Origin: CAVSUR01 sp963846005
GTDB taxonomy: Bacteria > Actinomycetota > Actinomycetes > Streptosporangiales > Streptosporangiaceae
Direction of reading: 5' to 3'
Length of the DNA stretch: 64,000 nucleotides
Assembly: GCA_963846005.1 (NCBI GenBank)
Contig: CAWJUH010000003.1
Span: 1,240,001-1,304,000 of the forward strand
The position numbers and the translations under genes are program-made. The notes under the pieces are model-generated. The model was not told the origin of the DNA and did no database searches. It saw nothing but the letters and a program-made list of their open reading frames with translations. Below are positions 63,651 to 64,000 of this stretch, piece after piece. Position 1 is the stretch's first letter. Every line of letters begins with the position of its first letter.

Positions 63651-64000
63651 TTACCCGGCGTCCTGGCCCTCGCGGCTGGCCAGCAGGCGGCGCAGTGACT
63701 CCAGCCGGGCGGCCAGGCCGGGGTCGTGCTGCCCGGCCACCCAGTCGTCCAGGCCGCAGCCGGCGCCTGAGTGGGTGCAGCCGGGCGGGCACTGCGCCAC
63801 CCCCTCGGCCAGGTCGGGGAAGGCGCTCACCACCCGGCCGGCCGCGATGTGCCCGAGGCCGAAACTGCGCAGGCCCGGGGTGTCGATCAGCCAGCCGCCG
63901 CCGGGCAGCGGCAGCGCCACCACCGAGGAGGAGGTGTGCCGGCCCCGGCCGGTGACCGGGCTGACCGTCCCGACGGCCCGGTCGGCACCCGGCAGCAGGG
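63651..64000 (-). CDS. rsgA: Ribosome small-subunit GTPase RsgA, C-terminal part (runs off the edge)
   Basis: About 116 residues are in the window. VTGRGRHTSSSV and GGWLIDTPGLRSFGL are the switch and G3 regions of the circularly permuted GTPase. The zinc-binding end CPPGCTHSGAGCGLDDW (Cys, Cys, His, Cys) is diagnostic. RsgA matures the 30S subunit. The N-terminal OB fold and G4/G5/G1 motifs lie beyond 64000. Confidence 0.94.
   Translation of the reverse strand, partial: LLPGADRAVGTVSPVTGRGRHTSSSVVALPLPGGGWLIDTPGLRSFGLGHIAAGRVVSAFPDLAEGVAQCPPGCTHSGAGCGLDDWVAGQHDPGLAARLESLRRLLASREGQDAG

Overview
The window is high-GC chromosomal DNA from a filamentous-type actinobacterium (Actinomycetota). The conserved block sepX/glpR - rimJ - moaB - moaC - moeA(glp) - galU / 5-FTHF cyclo-ligase - FmdB-type ruc - mtnP is an actinobacterial signature. 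A Streptomyces-type integrative conjugative element (AICE) sits in a tRNA-Arg gene, and a Glf/GlfT2 galactan locus is present. I cannot name the genus with confidence; a Streptosporangiales-like lineage would fit.

Layout. (1) 58-7730: a small regulon around a LuxR/MalT-type (LAL) regulator, with an SDR, an MFS exporter, a VIT/MbfA-like membrane protein, an aldo/keto reductase and a beta-hydroxyacid dehydrogenase. Three promoters carry the same ~29-bp element at nearly the same distance from the start codon. (2) 8214-20255: a cyclic-nucleotide island. It has two class III cyclases with zinc ribbons, AAA ATPase and TPR-like regions (the second is frameshifted), a stand-alone cNMP-binding protein, a GAF protein, a cytosolic subtilase, a Crp/Fnr regulator, an 80-residue peptide with five DDxDDTAGH-type repeats, and an MFS exporter fused to a cNMP-binding domain. 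This is the best candidate for an undescribed system. (3) 20281-20700: gene debris, then a secreted AOC/dirigent-like barrel protein and tRNA-Ala. (4) 21927-28934: the conserved cell-division/molybdopterin/heat-shock block, including a CIRCE operator in front of ruc. (5) 29160-37480: an ~8.2-kb AICE bounded by attL in tRNA-Arg(CCT) and a displaced tRNA 3' end. It has int, xis, rep, traSA, korSA and a NUDIX/pra gene, and int, rep, tra and pra are broken by frameshifts. (6) 37534-46738: assorted accessory genes: DinB, three GNATs, an MFS, methyltransferases, and two TetR modules with visible palindromic operators. (7) 46882-59964: envelope genes: phosphoesterase lipoprotein, Tat lipoprotein, GT-C proteins, a sulfotransferase with a GlfT1-like transferase, and a tightly coupled GT2 - glf - glfT2 - GT39 operon. 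(8) 60051-64000: lipoprotein, SDR, CBS protein, hisN-type phosphatase, a small Cys-containing protein, and the C-terminus of rsgA running off the right edge.

Most chromosomal genes are intact and tightly packed with ATGA/GTGA overlaps. Single-base frameshifts cluster in the AICE, with isolated ones in the second cyclase and the GlfT1-like gene. Whether these are real decay or assembly errors cannot be settled from the sequence alone.
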